NCBI GenBank assembly: GCA_019321725.1
Contig: CM033108.1
Coordinates: 1,986,501 to 2,050,500 of the forward strand
Reading direction: 5' to 3'
Length of the DNA: 64,000 nt
Origin: Paulownia fortunei
Lineage: Eukaryota > Streptophyta > Magnoliopsida > Lamiales > Paulowniaceae
The notes under the pieces are model-generated. The model searched no databases, had not been told where the DNA came from, and saw nothing but the letters and a program-made list of their open reading frames with translations. Position numbers and translations under genes: made by a program. The stretch's first letter is position 1; each line of letters starts with the position of its first letter. Shown here one piece after another: positions 39,925 to 51,488 of this stretch.

Positions 39925-40935
39925 TCACAGCTTGGATAGTAGCAAGGCTAATTCTTCATCAGAAACCACAGCATCAATGCATGTCCCGGTCGAGGCAGCA
40001 AGTCTTGCTGCTAGTTGATGCTTACACTGAAACGTGAAGAAATTAACAAGCAACTTTAAAATAGACCCTACCTCTTTAGATTCAAGAAGCAAAACAATAG
40101 AAGAATGTGGGAAGATAAACGACATAGAGAGCAACTAAAACTCACAGAAAGCTCTTCCCCTCTGTTCACAACATCATAGAAGAATGAATAACAAGCACAA
40201 TAGTGTTCCGCAAAACATAGATATTCCTCCTTCCTCCGTGATTCTCCTACAACCTGAAGAAACAAAAATTACTGAAAATCCTAAGCTCTATATTTCAGAT
40301 TTTTTTCTTTTTTTCTTTTTGTGAAAAATGAAGGTTGAAATTTATCCCAAAAACACCACGAGCAACGCCCAATAACCACATGTTTTCGGCATAATCATCT
40401 TGGGCTAAAAAATAATGGATTTCAGCTAGAAATTGTTCACAAAAAAAAAAAAAAAAAAAAAAAGGCCCCACTAAAGAGAAAAAGAAGTACCTGAAAAATG
40501 AATCGGCCACTGGGCTCACCAGTAATCCTCTTGACACCCCTTTGATCAAATATCCTCGTCGCTCTCTCGAAATTTTTCCCAAATATAAAATGCAATCTGG
40601 AACATTACAGCACATCCATAACCAAAAAAATGCAAAATTTGTGGAACAAAAATCCTACCCAAACACAGAAGTAATAAAACTGATTCTAAAAAGAGAAAAT
40701 ATATGCAGCAACACTCACATTGAGAGCTGATCATCGGTCACTGTTGGAGCGCAGTTCAAATTTACCATCCACGACATCGAGAATTTTGATAAAATAGACA
40801 AGAAAATATCAATACAAGAATGAAGAAAAGACAAAATTTGAAGAAAGAAATCTGATATTAAAATTAGAATGGACCTGAATGGGTCGACTCAATTGCCTGC
40901 CAAACTGATTCTGCTACCAAACTAGAAGTGCTCAT
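39925..40935 (-). CDS. SWIM zinc-finger protein, SWS1/ZSWIM7 family (SSN2-type)
   Basis: Five exons on the minus strand: 40935-40875, 40740-40719 (22 nt only), 40596-40491, 40253-40146 and 40026-39925. The phases join exactly and give 132 residues, fitting the family. The N-terminal helical part reads SVTDDQLSILHFIFGKNFER, then ATRIFDQRGVKRITGEPSGR and FIFQVVGESRRKEEYLCF. The SWIM motif is C-A-C (residues 82-84 in EHYCACYSFF) followed by C-K-H at the start of exon 5 (CKHQLAARLAA), i.e. the C-x-C...C-x-H zinc site, intact. The end is SDEELALLLSKL. Family knowledge: SWS1 proteins pair with RAD51-paralogue-like partners (Shu complex) in homologous recombination, and the Arabidopsis member SSN2 links recombination factors to defence-gene control. 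The start is the ATG that opens exon 1; the 22-nt exon is inferred from phase and from the resulting THSVTDDQLSI sequence. Confidence 0.9.
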
Positions 40936-42924
40936 CCTAATCCCAGTTGGGTTTTCGCCAAGAAAATCTTAGAACGGCACAGTGAAAAGAAAAGAATGGA
41001 GAATAAACAAGATTTGGTTCGCAGTCAGTTTTTTGTTTTTTGTTTTGGGGTAAAAATAAGATAGAAGGAATAAAGAAATGAGGTATAGGGATTGATTGTT
41101 TGATATCTTATTTTTAAAAATTATACTTTTAACAAAAATGAGATAAAATAATTTTAAAAAACAAAGAGTATGATTTTTCAATTTTTTTTGGGTAAGGAAT
41201 AAAAGTATAATAACTACACATTTGATATGATATTTATATGTATTTTTTAAATATACTTAAATATTTATATATTTTTAAGAATAGCATGTAGACGTGACAC
41301 GTTTTTGTATCTTCTTAATTATTATTATTGCAAAGTTTTTGGATGTGGGTTATATTGTGAAGGAAATTTTTAGTCAAGATTAGTAATTTTTTGGGTTTTG
41401 AAAATTACTATTGGTAAATGGCACTTTAACCCTAAAATTTAATTATTTGAGCATATTACCTTTTAAAAGTAAAATTACTTTACCTCTTAAACTAAATTAT
41501 TTTGACATTTTACTCCAAAAATAAATTTGAAATACTATACCTCCTTAATTTATATTTATTTATCATTTTGTGTCCCTAATACCAATTCAAATCAAATTTT
41601 TTATTTTTTATTAAAAATAAAAAAATACATCATAATATTTTTTATTATTGTCAATAGTAAAAACACGACGAAAATATGATAATTTTATTGTAAATAATAT
41701 CAATCACAATAGTATTCACAAAGTACTATTATTATTTACTGTAAAGTACCTTCATTTGTCGTGAATTAATCATTAATAATAATAAAAAAATATTATAATA
41801 TATTATTTTTGACTTTTTGTGTAGAAATGTAAAAAAAATATGTAGTGGAGTCTCACAAAGAGTATTTCGATAAATAATTATTCTGAAAATGACATTAATG
41901 ATAAAGTGTTTCAATAAATATAAATAAATAAATAAAATATTTAAAATTTAATTTTGAAGAATAAAATATTAAAATAATTATATTTATAAAGATAAAATAT
42001 TTAAAATTTATTTTTAAAGAATGATATGATAAAATGGTCAAATATTAAAGGTACACTGCCAGTTGCCCCGTACTATATGATATCTTTAGTCAAGCTTTTA
42101 TAAAGGTTGTTTTGTCTTTTCTAAACGCTATTTATTCGTATTAAAGTTAGTATTTCAAAAAGGGCGATGGCCACCATGGAATTATAGTGAAGTGTAAGTC
42201 CTTCTCAACAATTTATGGGAAAAGTAGTGCTTGTTGAAATCTTTAAATTTTGACTCTAAAGTTGGAAATACGTGGCAATAATGAACGACACAATTAATTA
42301 ATCATAAAATTTTAAAAATTATTAAAAACTGCACGTAATTACATTAAACCATCATTGACAAAAATTGTGATTAAAAAAATTAAATCAGAATCAAATCACC
42401 GCGCATCGCCCATTGATTCATAAAATTCAATTTTAGTTACTTAAATTATATTAATTGAGTAGTTGAATAATCAACAGTGAGCCTCCCACTCTTCTCATCG
42501 TCAAGCTCTCGGTTCTCTCTCACCATTCATCAACTTGTCTCAAGTCTCATGTTCTCAGCTTAATTCCCATTACCATCACTAACTTCACCTTTTACTCTTT
42601 GAGAAGAAGTCGTTTTACTCTAACTATTTATGATAGTTAAGGAGTTAATGAAATTTAATGTATTGTTTCATTTATTAAGTCCAAAATATTTTGAAAGTGC
42701 TCGTTTACTTCACTCCTTTTTTAGTCCTTACCATCAGGTTTAATATGATTTTTTTTGTAGTTTAATAGTTTTGAGAATTTAATAAAAAAAATTTCACTCA
42801 AAACCACTAAATTGTCAAAATCACACATTTGATTTTATTTAAAAAAATATGTTTAATCGCACATGACAATTCAATTTAAAAAAAAGAAATCACAAATTGC
42901 AAGATCACCGTAGAGACAACCATG
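40936..42924. other. AT-rich intergenic DNA upstream of the SWIM gene
   Basis: Holds the presumed promoter of the SWIM gene (no clear TATA) and the inverted-repeat element at 41414-42067. No other gene. Confidence 0.45.
41414..42067. mobile_element. Long-TIR non-autonomous element (MULE-like), about 654 bp
   Basis: Left end GGTAAATGGCACTTTAACCC; right end inverted GGCAACTGGCAGTGTACCTT. Pairing continues through the arms (ACATTTTACTCC/ACCATTTTATCA and AATTTAAATATTTTAT-like blocks) for about 150 bp. The possible 9-bp duplication (TTACTATT-like on the left, GTACTATA-like on the right) is weak, so the ends may be off by a few bases. Confidence 0.45.
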
Positions 42925-45665
42925 ACTCTAGGCCCTTCTTGGCCTTTCTTAGTAGTAGGTAAGGAGTATGTAGTAACAGTTATTTTGTCACACCTTATAA
43001 GTAGAAATTAGATAAGTACAAGTTAAACTTATTTTATGTAAAATCATGCACAAAAACAAAATACGTCATATACTATTTCTCTATTTCAAAAGATATAAAA
43101 TTTTGAATTAATTCACATATACACCTAATCTTAGAAAATAGGCAACTTTTATGTAACTAAAATGGCATATAATAAACACTACAAGAAAAACTAATATTAG
43201 CAGTAAAATATTCAATTTTTATTTTAACAAACATAGTTTCGACAAGAATTATATCTAATTAGTTTTCATTCTTAGTAACAACACAAATATATATTATCTA
43301 TAATAACATCTTTATACACAATGTTTTTTTTGCTAGTAATAAATTTTCCACAATTCTTATCACTATTAAATTGCGATAATCATTATTTTGACTCAAAAAT
43401 AATCTTGCATTTAATACATATAATTAATAATAAATTTAATATTATTACTTAAATTTTTGTCACTAACATTCATTTTGTTTTTTCTAATGAAAAGTCAAAA
43501 CAAAACTTTATCAGAAAATATTTAAATATTGGAGTTTTAGCAAACCCCAACCATTTCCACCTCCATATTACTGCAGAAACTATATATGACTTGTTGCAAA
43601 TTAACATATAATGCAACTGTGGTTGTTTCGATCCAAGTGAGTAAATCTACATATATATATATATATATATACACAACAAAATAAGTAACTAATTAACTAT
43701 AATATTCGTCGAAAGATATATATTATGTATAAATGCTAAACAAGTAAAAAGTAGAATAAATTCTGTTGTCATCTGATGCATGTTTTAAAAGAAATGGACA
43801 GGTATAGAACAGAAGGGCAAAATGGAAGAACCTTTTTTTTATTTTCATTTTCAGTAACCTGGTTCGATGGATCAATATGTGGTCGTAAACTCCTCGTGTC
43901 ATTGAAGGATTCTGTCAAAAAGCGAATAATGTGCGTACTACCAAAATTAATGTACTAATCTTGATTTTAATCATGAAGAATAAATATATATATATATAGA
44001 TACACACTTGGTGCAATATCGATTAGATTTATCATTCGCTCATAAATGGTTAATAGAATTTTAGATATATATACTCTATTCCCAAATGTAAATTTATATA
44101 TATTTTTCAATTCCTACTTTAAAAACAACAATGTGAAAATACAAAAAACCTATTCTTTAACTTTTTATCAGATCGAAAGAGAATCCTTATTAAATCAAAT
44201 TAATTAGCCACGCGCTTGTATATCTAAACTAACTGTATCTGTGTTTTCCTTAGTGGTACAATATGCTAAGAAGATAAATTATAATAATAATAATAGTGGG
44301 AATATTTTGATTAAATTTGTGTAAAAGCATACCTCAAGATTCTACAGATTAATGTCATGTTTAAAATGAAGCAGCAAACAGATTCAGATTATCAGACAAC
44401 AATTTTCTCATGTAGAAATAAGGCGAAGTGGGGAGGAAAAGGTGGTTTATAATATCCTAATATATATCTCATGTATATAAGGTATGCTACTTTAACTTCA
44501 TGTACGTGAGATGTATATAATCTTGAAAGTGAAGTGAAGACATAACCCTTTGGAAAAAGTTGATGCTTCGCCTTTCATGCTGCTTCAATGCATTGAACAT
44601 TTCCATAACACTTTTCAATCAGTAAATGCACAAATAGACATTACCTGACTTATTCCTTTGATTCCCCAAACTCCTTGGAAATAGTTTATGTAAGGGCACA
44701 ACGAAATCAAATTTGATCAGAGATTTAATTTGTAGGAGTTTGCAAATTACACTAATATCTGGATGATAGAAAAATAATGATATAATTATTTACGTAATTC
44801 GACTAATAACAAATTTAACTCCACGGACGAAGAGAGTTATTTAACTATATTAGAAATAATAATTGAGAATTCACAACATTTAAAGAAATTATTATCTAAT
44901 TGATTCATATGCATCAATAAAACAAACTCACAATTGATTCACAAGAATTATCTTCTAATTTCTCTAAATCTTTACCAATTATTTTGTCTCATTATTGATT
45001 TTCTTCTCTTTGCACTTCAAATGAATTGAAATACTTCTATTTGCAGAAGTTCATCTAACATAAAGTTTACGAACAATTTTAAAGTAGTTTATGTGGCTTT
45101 GCAATAAAGTTGCTTATAAGTAGACAGCTGCTACAAACATCTATGTGGCCTCTTTTTCATTTAGTAAAATTCGTTTCACCCTTAAATAATCTATTCTTGT
45201 GGCTGAAATTTTTCCAAACTCGTACATTATAATGATCGTGTCATCATTATGAAGTATAATATAAAATAACCACTCTCCATATTGATTTGAATTTCAATAT
45301 ATATTAAAATATAATGTTGCTCCACTTCTGCCACAAAACACCTTTATTGTAAGTCAAAACATTCAAATCTTATTTGACTTCAATCAACTCATTGTACATG
45401 TTGGATCAATAAGGTATGGATTCTATCAAATTCAAATCAACTAATACACTGGTACAGTCAAATCAAAATTGCTAGTTAATTGCAGAGATGGATGACGACA
45501 ATCTATCTTCTCTCCCACTAAAATTTCATTAACACCCGTCTACACCTTAAAGGGTTCTGCGGTGCTTTCAGTTATCATATGAGGTTATAAATGATATAAA
45601 TTATCATATTTCTCTCGTCTCATCAAGATCAATTTGTCAATTGCAACTTTAGGACTCCACTTAAA
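42925..45665. repeat. Tandem unit 1 of the LEA-like array: flanks kept, gene lost
   Basis: From 42925 to about 43500 it matches the left flank of unit 4 (54935-55490), sharing CTTCTTGGCCTTTCT, TAAGGAGTATGTAGTA and AATAGGCAACTTTT. At 43497-43573 it carries the 3' flank seen just downstream of the other genes (CAAAACTTTATCAGAAAATA, TTTTAGCAAACCCCAACCAT). At 43574 this switches directly to the promoter-side sequence (GAAACTATATATGACTTGTT) that in the other units lies upstream of the start codon. The promoter-side similarity then continues to about 45060. The coding exons, intron and 3'UTR are missing. Confidence 0.75.
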
Positions 45666-45908
45666 GCTGAATAAAAGTGAAAGCAAAACTTTATTAGAAA
45701 ATACTTAAATATTGGAGTTTCAGCAAACCAACCTTTCCTACTTCCATGTTTTTGCAAATCATCAAAAAGGCTGCTAATCCAAGTTAAGAAAAACAAGTAA
45801 GTAGAGAACATTATTCACTTCATCATAAGTAATAGAGGATAGATCACAACTTCTTGTAGCTACCAAATACTATTAATACTCCATATTACAAAGTGATTGA
45901 TTAGGATT

Positions 45909-46339
45909 TCAATTAGGGTTATGGTGCATGCAATTGTCAGTGTCTGGTTTATCATCAACTCCATCAATGCTCCTCAACCAGAAGTTACAATCAAACGAAG
46001 CTGCATCGTTTGGGATATCTTCCATCACCCATTCTTGGCCTTTCGGAAAATATATCCCGGTGCGGGGGTGGGGCATCCAGCAGCTCGGCGTGTCCTCCGG
46101 CCGCCGCTCGTCAGCCGCCGGCTCCTCCAAGGATCTGTTAGTACAATGATTTGGTCTTGCCAACCTGCTCATGCAACGTCCAACTGCTAATACCTGCCTG
46201 TAGCAAACAAAATGTATAGAAAGACACAACTACTTGAGGAAGACAAAATGAGAAATGAATGAAAATGGAGTTCAGAAGCATACAGTGAGAATGGCTTCAT
46301 AAGCAACATCTTTGAGTTCTTGATTCCAGTCCTGGCCAT
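45909..46339 (-). CDS. LEA_3-like small protein, array copy A
   Basis: Two exons, 46339-46284 and 46197-45909, with a phase-2 GT-AG intron of 86 bp, giving 114 residues. The N-terminus MARTGIKNSKMLLMKPFS is basic and hydrophobic without acids, as in mitochondrial or plastid targeting peptides. Then QVLAVGRCMSRLARPNH, a charged stretch (EEPAADERRPEDT) and the core CWMPHPRTGIYFPKGQEWVM. The end is EDIPNDAASFDCNFWLRSID and GVDDKPDTDN. The W-x-P-x-P-x-T-G-x-Y-x-P core resembles LEA_3 (SAG21/LEA5-type) proteins, which are small, stress-induced and often mitochondrial; this match is by eye. The exon 1 frame was fixed because only this frame continues into exon 2 without a stop. Copies B and C are at 50448 and 56916. 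Confidence 0.78.
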
Positions 46340-46439
46340 GGCTCTCGATCTCTTGTTCAAATTTCTTCAGAAACTATATGACTTGTTGCAAATTAACATA
46401 TAATGCAACTGTGGTTGTTTCGATCCAAGTGAGTAAATC

Positions 46440-46455
46440 TACACATATATATACA
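46440..46455 (-). promoter_or_regulatory. TATA-like repeat upstream of copy A
   Basis: A (TA)n run about 105-115 bp before the start codon, at the same place as longer or shorter runs before copies B (51595-51622) and C (57503-57512) and in the gene-less unit 1 (43652-43671). Position and sequence suit a TATA box. Confidence 0.45.
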
Positions 46456-48743
46456 ACAAAATAAGTAACTAATTAACTATAATATTCGTCAAAAGATAAA
46501 TATTATATATAAATGCTAAACAAGTAAAAAGTAGAATAAATTCTGTTGTTATCTGACGAATGTTCTAAGACAAATGGACAGGTATAGAACAGAAGGGCAC
46601 AATGCAAGAACCCTTTTATCTTTTCACTTTCAGTAACATGGTTCGATGGATCAATATGTGGTCGTAAACTCCTCGTGTCGTTGAAGGATTCCGTCAAAAA
46701 GCTAAGAATGTGCGTAGTACCAAAATATATGTACTTTTTCATGTACTAATCTTGATTTTAATCATGCGGAATGCATTGATTAGATTTATCTTTGGGTCAT
46801 CAAACGCGTGGCTAATTAATCTGATTTAGTAAAGATTCTCTTTCGATCAGATAAAAGTTAAAGAATAGGTTTTTTTATTTTCTAAATTATTTTTTTTAAA
46901 GTAGGAATTGAAAAATATATGTAAGTTTACATTTGGGAATAGAGTATTTATATCTAAAATTGTGTTATCCATTTATATATATCTATACTATAACTTAAAT
47001 TGTGTTTTCCTTAGTGGTACAATATGCTAAGAAGATAAATTATTATAATAATAATAATAGTGGGAATATTTTGATTAAATTCGTGTAAAAGCTTACCTCA
47101 AGATGCTACAGATTAATGTCATGTTTAAAATGAAGCAGCCAAGAAATTCAGATATAAGGCGAAGTGGGGAGGAAAAGGTGGTTTATATGATCTTAATTAA
47201 GGCATGCTACTTTAACTTTATGTACATGAGATGTATTTAACCTTGAAAGTGTAGGGAAGACATAACCCTTTCAAAAAAGTTGATACTGCGCGTCTCATGC
47301 TGCTTCAATGCGTTGAACAATTCATAACACTTTTTAATAAGTAAATACATAAATAGACATTACCTGAATTGTTCCTTGATTCTCCAAACTTCTTGGCAAT
47401 AGATTATGTTGGGCACAGCAGAAATAAATGAGATCAGACATTTAATTTGTTGGAGTTCGTAAGTTACAACAATAAGTTAGATGATAAAAAGTATATGCGG
47501 ATGATAGAAAAAAAATGATACAATTATTTACGTAATTCAACTAATAACAACTTGATTCTACAGATGAAGAGAGCTATGCAACTATATTATAAATAATAAT
47601 TGAGAATTTACAATAATGAGAGAAATTATTTTTTAATTAATTCTAACACCCCAAAAAAATAATCTTACAATTGATTCATAAGAATTATCTTCTAGTTTCT
47701 CTAAATCTTTAACAATTGTTTTATCTCACTATTGATTCATTTCTTTTTGCACTTCAAATGAATTAAAATGCCTCTATTTATAGAAGCTCATCAATCATAA
47801 TTATTACGAATAGTTTATAAGTAGTTTATGTGACTTTGTAATCAAGTTGCTTACAAGTAGATAGCTGCTATAAAGCATCTACATAGCCTCTTTTTCTCCC
47901 AATAAAGTTTGTTTCACCCTTAAATAATTTATTACACTTCATAGTGATGACACAACCATTACAGATGCATGAGTTCATGTATGAGTTCGGCAAAATTTCA
48001 ACCACAAAAATAATTGAAGTAAAAAATAATCAATCTGTATATTGACTTGAATTTCAATACATACTAGAATATAGCATTGCTCCATCTCCATCACAAAACA
48101 CCTTCATTGCAAACTAAAATATTCAAATCTCATTTGTTTTCAATCAACTCATTATATATATTGAATCAGTAAGATATTGACTCTATCAAGTTCAAATCAG
48201 CTAATGTACTTGTGCAATCCACAATTAATATCATTAGTTGATTATGGAGAGGAATGACATCAATACATCTTCTCCCCCACTAGGATTTCTCTCACACCCT
48301 TCTGCACCTTAAAGTCTTATGACATGTCCCACTTTGAGTATCATGTGATGTCACAGACGGTGTAATTTTTTATATTTTTTTCTTTTCATCAGATCCAATT
48401 TGCCAACTGTGACTTCAAGACTACACCTAAGCTGAATAATCATAGTCCTTGAAATCCAACTGATTCAAGGAGATTAGATTCCTTCATATTTTTAAAACAT
48501 ATACTACCCTACCCAAGTTACGAATTACTTCATCAAATAATTTAATTTTTATCACACTAATACCCATTATTAAATTTCTACAAATAAAATCTAACCAACT
48601 GGTGAAAAAATATCTATACGTATAAAGATTATGATAATATTTCCCATGTGTACCTCTATTTCACCACGTTACTACTGCATTCACCATCATCATTCTTTCC
48701 TTTGTATGAGGACAATATCTTTTAAATGTGATCTTTCTTGTGA

Positions 48744-49534
48744 GGAAAAATTGCAAAATTTGTTCTCAGGTTTATGTAGTGATTTAGTCCTTTTATTTTT
48801 GAATCAATTTATATGCACTATATTTCAAAATTTTACAATTTTAGTTTGATTTGGCAAAAAAATTTAATTTTTTCCCAGAAATTGCTAACTTGACATCAGG
48901 GCTTGCTTATGTAGCTTGAAATTTGGAAATTTTTAAAATTTGGAGGGAAAAATCAATGATGTGGCAACTATGTGAACAAAGGGGTGCAAAATATACTTAA
49001 ATTAAACATTAAAAAAATAAAAAATAGTTTATATGATATATATAATTTTATATTTTTCAAAAAATAAAAATAAAAAAATAAAAATGTTGTTAATAAAATT
49101 CATATTTAATAATTAGAAACCATATTTAAAATTAATAATAAATAAAAATTTTCACCCCACCCTCTCTTCTCCCCTTATCAAAAGCCCAATACATGTGTAT
49201 ATATATGTATATATAAATGACCATATATATATATGTATGTATATGTACACATAGAAGGCTACATGGGTTATTTTTTTCTTTTTTTTTTTTGTCCACATAA
49301 TTGTCACATCCTTGATTTTTCCTCCAAATTCTAAAAATCATCAATTTTCAAGCCACATAAGCAAGTTTCAGGGACAAATCAGTAATTTCCAAGAAATTTT
49401 TTGGATTTTTTGGCCATATCGAACTAAAAATATTAAAATTTTAAAAGTTCATATTTATAAATTGGTGAACACCAAAATAAAAAGACTAAAATGCTATCTA
49501 GATCAACATAGAGGATAAATTTTGCAATTTTGCC
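48744..49534. mobile_element. Mutator-like non-autonomous element, 791 bp, private to unit 2
   Basis: Terminal inverted repeats of about 240 bp: the left GGAAAAATTGCAAAATTTG pairs with right-inverted GGCAAAATTGCAAAATTTA. Pairing goes on through GCTTGCTTATGTAGCTTGAA and its partner GCTTGCTTATGTGGCTTGAA, and GGAGGGAAAAATCAATGATG and its partner. Flanks TTTCTTGTGA (48734-48743) and TTCCTTGCGA (49535-49544) match at 8 of 10, both differences C/T. The aligned place in unit 3 (near 54375) has a single TTGTTTGTGACAA and no insert, so this is a real insertion. The centre is AT-rich and non-coding. Confidence 0.75.
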
Positions 49535-49700
49535 TTCCTTGCGACAACCCTTGCGCATGGCCTTTGCACTTGACCCCAGGTCACCTTAAACTTCATCTTT
49601 TGTATATCTTCCCCCATGTAAGTATATGTATCTTTTGTATTTTCATCTTTTTTATTTGCTATATGTATGATATATTTGATATTGTCACTTGATTATATAC

Positions 49701-50224
49701 TTCAACATTAGATCCTTTAGACAGCCTTTAATATTCAAGACCATTTCTCTCACCGTTCGATATTGTCAATAGAATTCGGAAAGGCCTATGTCAGGTGTAA
49801 CTTCAAGTTACTTCAGAGTGTCTACTGGAGCATAGCTTCTCTAACAAGTGGATTTCCTCCCTAATGAGTTGTGTGGTTGCTTTTAGCCTCTTCGTCCTTT
49901 GGAATGGGGAGCACACTGCTGTTTTTTCTCAGGCAGTCGCCATCACGATCGGAGTTTAATTTTTCGTTCTCGAAATTAAAATTGAACTTGAAATTGCAGA
50001 ACTCTCTTTTGATTAGAAATCACCTTGCTTTGGTCCATAACACCATCAAGAAAGTTAGCGAGCAGATCTATCCCGTCGCCGCTCAAAAAAAAAAAAAAAA
50101 AAACAAAAAAAATCTATTGGCGACAGGCCCAAAATTACCCTTCTGGACAGAGTTGTCAAACACATTTGATCTATTGTGGATGTTTCGTCAGGAAAGATCG
50201 TTTGTCACTAACATTCCCTTGTGG
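49701..50224. other. Spacer between units 2 and 3
   Basis: A short open frame at 49871-50227 (MWLLLASSSFGMGS...) ends in a poly-A-rich segment (about 50085-50110) and is not recognised; probably not a gene. Nothing else seen. Confidence 0.35.
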
Positions 50225-50447
50225 TGAAAATTGAAGGCAAAACTTTATTAAAAAATATTTAAATATTGAAGTTTTAGCAAACCCCAACCATTCCTACTTT
50301 GAAAAAGTCTGCCACGACAAATTAAGAAAAGCAAGTATATAGACAACATTATTCACTTCATCATAAGTAAGAGAGGATAGATCACAATTTGTTGTAGCTA
50401 CCAAATGCAATTAATACTCCATATTACAAAGAGATTGATTAGGATTT

Positions 50448-51488
50448 TCAATTAGGGTTATGGGGCATGCAATTATCAGTGTCTGGTTTATCATCAACTC
50501 CATCAATGCTCCTCAACCAGAAGGTACAATCAAACGAAGCTGCATCATTTGGGATATCGTCCATCACCCATTCTTGTCCTCTCGGAAAATATATCCCGGT
50601 GCGGGGGTGGGGCATCCAGCAGCCCTGTGTATCCTCCGGCCGCCGCTCCTCAGCCGCCGGCCCCTCCAAGACTTTCTTGGTGTTTTTATAATGATTTGGT
50701 CTTGCCAACCTGCTCATGCAACGTCCAACTGCTAATACCTGCCTGCTTACAGATTAAAAGAATATTATAATTAATTAATTATACCATTATACAAATGCAA
50801 AAGTTGGAAGTGTTGCAAGAGAAAATATATAGATGCTGAGTTAGAACATTTTTTGCATTCTTGATTATCCCAGTCTTAGCCATGCAATTAATTAGCTAAG
50901 ACATGGCTCTCTAATATATATCGAATTAAAGATAAGGATTTCATAACCAAAACTAAAAACCAATTTTGATTAGAAAATGAACTCTCTCCATCTCCACACG
51001 ATCTCTGTGAGATTCACAACATTTTGTTTGGTTCAATGATTATGATGAAAAAAATGAACATAATAGTAGGATAGAGGAAAACAATTTCAAAGAAATTCAG
51101 ACTCTCAAACTTGTTTGGTTGTTTAGGGAACATAATGAGGAAAACTATGGGAAGAGAGAGGCGATGGCTTCGTTGGAACTGGAGATAATTAGAAGGAGCA
51201 AATAATCCTTTGCTAAAGCTTATTAAAAGGTGAGAATTTTTTTTCCATTTATTTGATATTTTTCCTCAAATTTTTTTTTCTTAGTATTCCCGAGCAACCA
51301 CATAACCCAAGTTATTTTTCTTAGCACTTCTTTTCTTGCTAAAATCCTTGTACCAAACAAAGTGTAAAGAAAGATACAACTTGAGGAAGAAATACAATGA
51401 GAAATGAATGAAAATGGAGTTCAGAAGCATACGGTGAGAATGGCGTCATAAGCAACATCTTCGTGTTCTTGATTCCAGTTCTGGCCAT
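50448..51488 (-). CDS. LEA_3-like small protein, array copy B
   Basis: Two exons, 51488-51433 and 50742-50448, phase-2 intron of 690 bp, giving 116 residues. Exon 1 MARTGIKNTKMLLMTPFS; exon 2 continues QVLAVGRCMSRLARPNHYKN, then the acidic-basic stretch with two more residues than copy A (KNTKKVLEGPAAEERRPEDT), the core GCWMPHPRTGIYFPRGQEWV and the tail DDIPNDAASFDCTFWLRSID. Differences from copies A and C are mostly substitutions; there are no frameshifts. The intron is far longer than in A (86 bp) or C (128 bp) and includes a decayed second copy of the exon 1 region at about 50845-50920. Function as for copy A; all splice sites are canonical. Confidence 0.78.
50845..50920 (-). pseudogene. 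Decayed exon-1-like sequence inside the copy B intron
   Basis: Plus-strand GCATTCTTGATTATCCCAGT, CTTAGCCATG and, after about 20 bases, ACATGGCTCTCT echo the exon 1 region (GTTCTTGATTCCAGTTCTGG, CCATGGCTCTC). Copy C keeps a shorter trace (GCATTCTTGATCCC near 57237) in its intron. Confidence 0.4.

Larger units (their letters stand above)
45666..49700. repeat. Tandem unit 2 of the LEA-like array
   Basis: Same order as the other units: 3' flank (AGCAAAACTTTATTAGAAAA), gene, promoter, a conserved GGCGAAGTGGGGAGGAAAAG block at 47158-47178, and TGCTTCAATGCGTTGAACAA followed by a TATA-containing block at 47760-47800. Carries a private 791-bp insertion at 48744-49534. Confidence 0.7.

Noticed and set aside
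45897..46190. Plus-strand frames over the LEA-like exon 2 (also at 50460 and 56928)
   Set aside because: Antisense shadows of the minus-strand coding exon, where frame and splice sites agree across three copies.
46284..46365. Alternative exon 1 frame of the LEA-like genes (FEQEIESHGQDWNQELKDVA)
   Set aside because: This frame is also open in all copies, but it meets a stop soon after splicing to exon 2. The MARTGIKN frame continues through the conserved core.
49871..50227. 118-codon frame between units 2 and 3
   Set aside because: It includes a lysine run from poly-A and lacks any recognised motif or splice partners.
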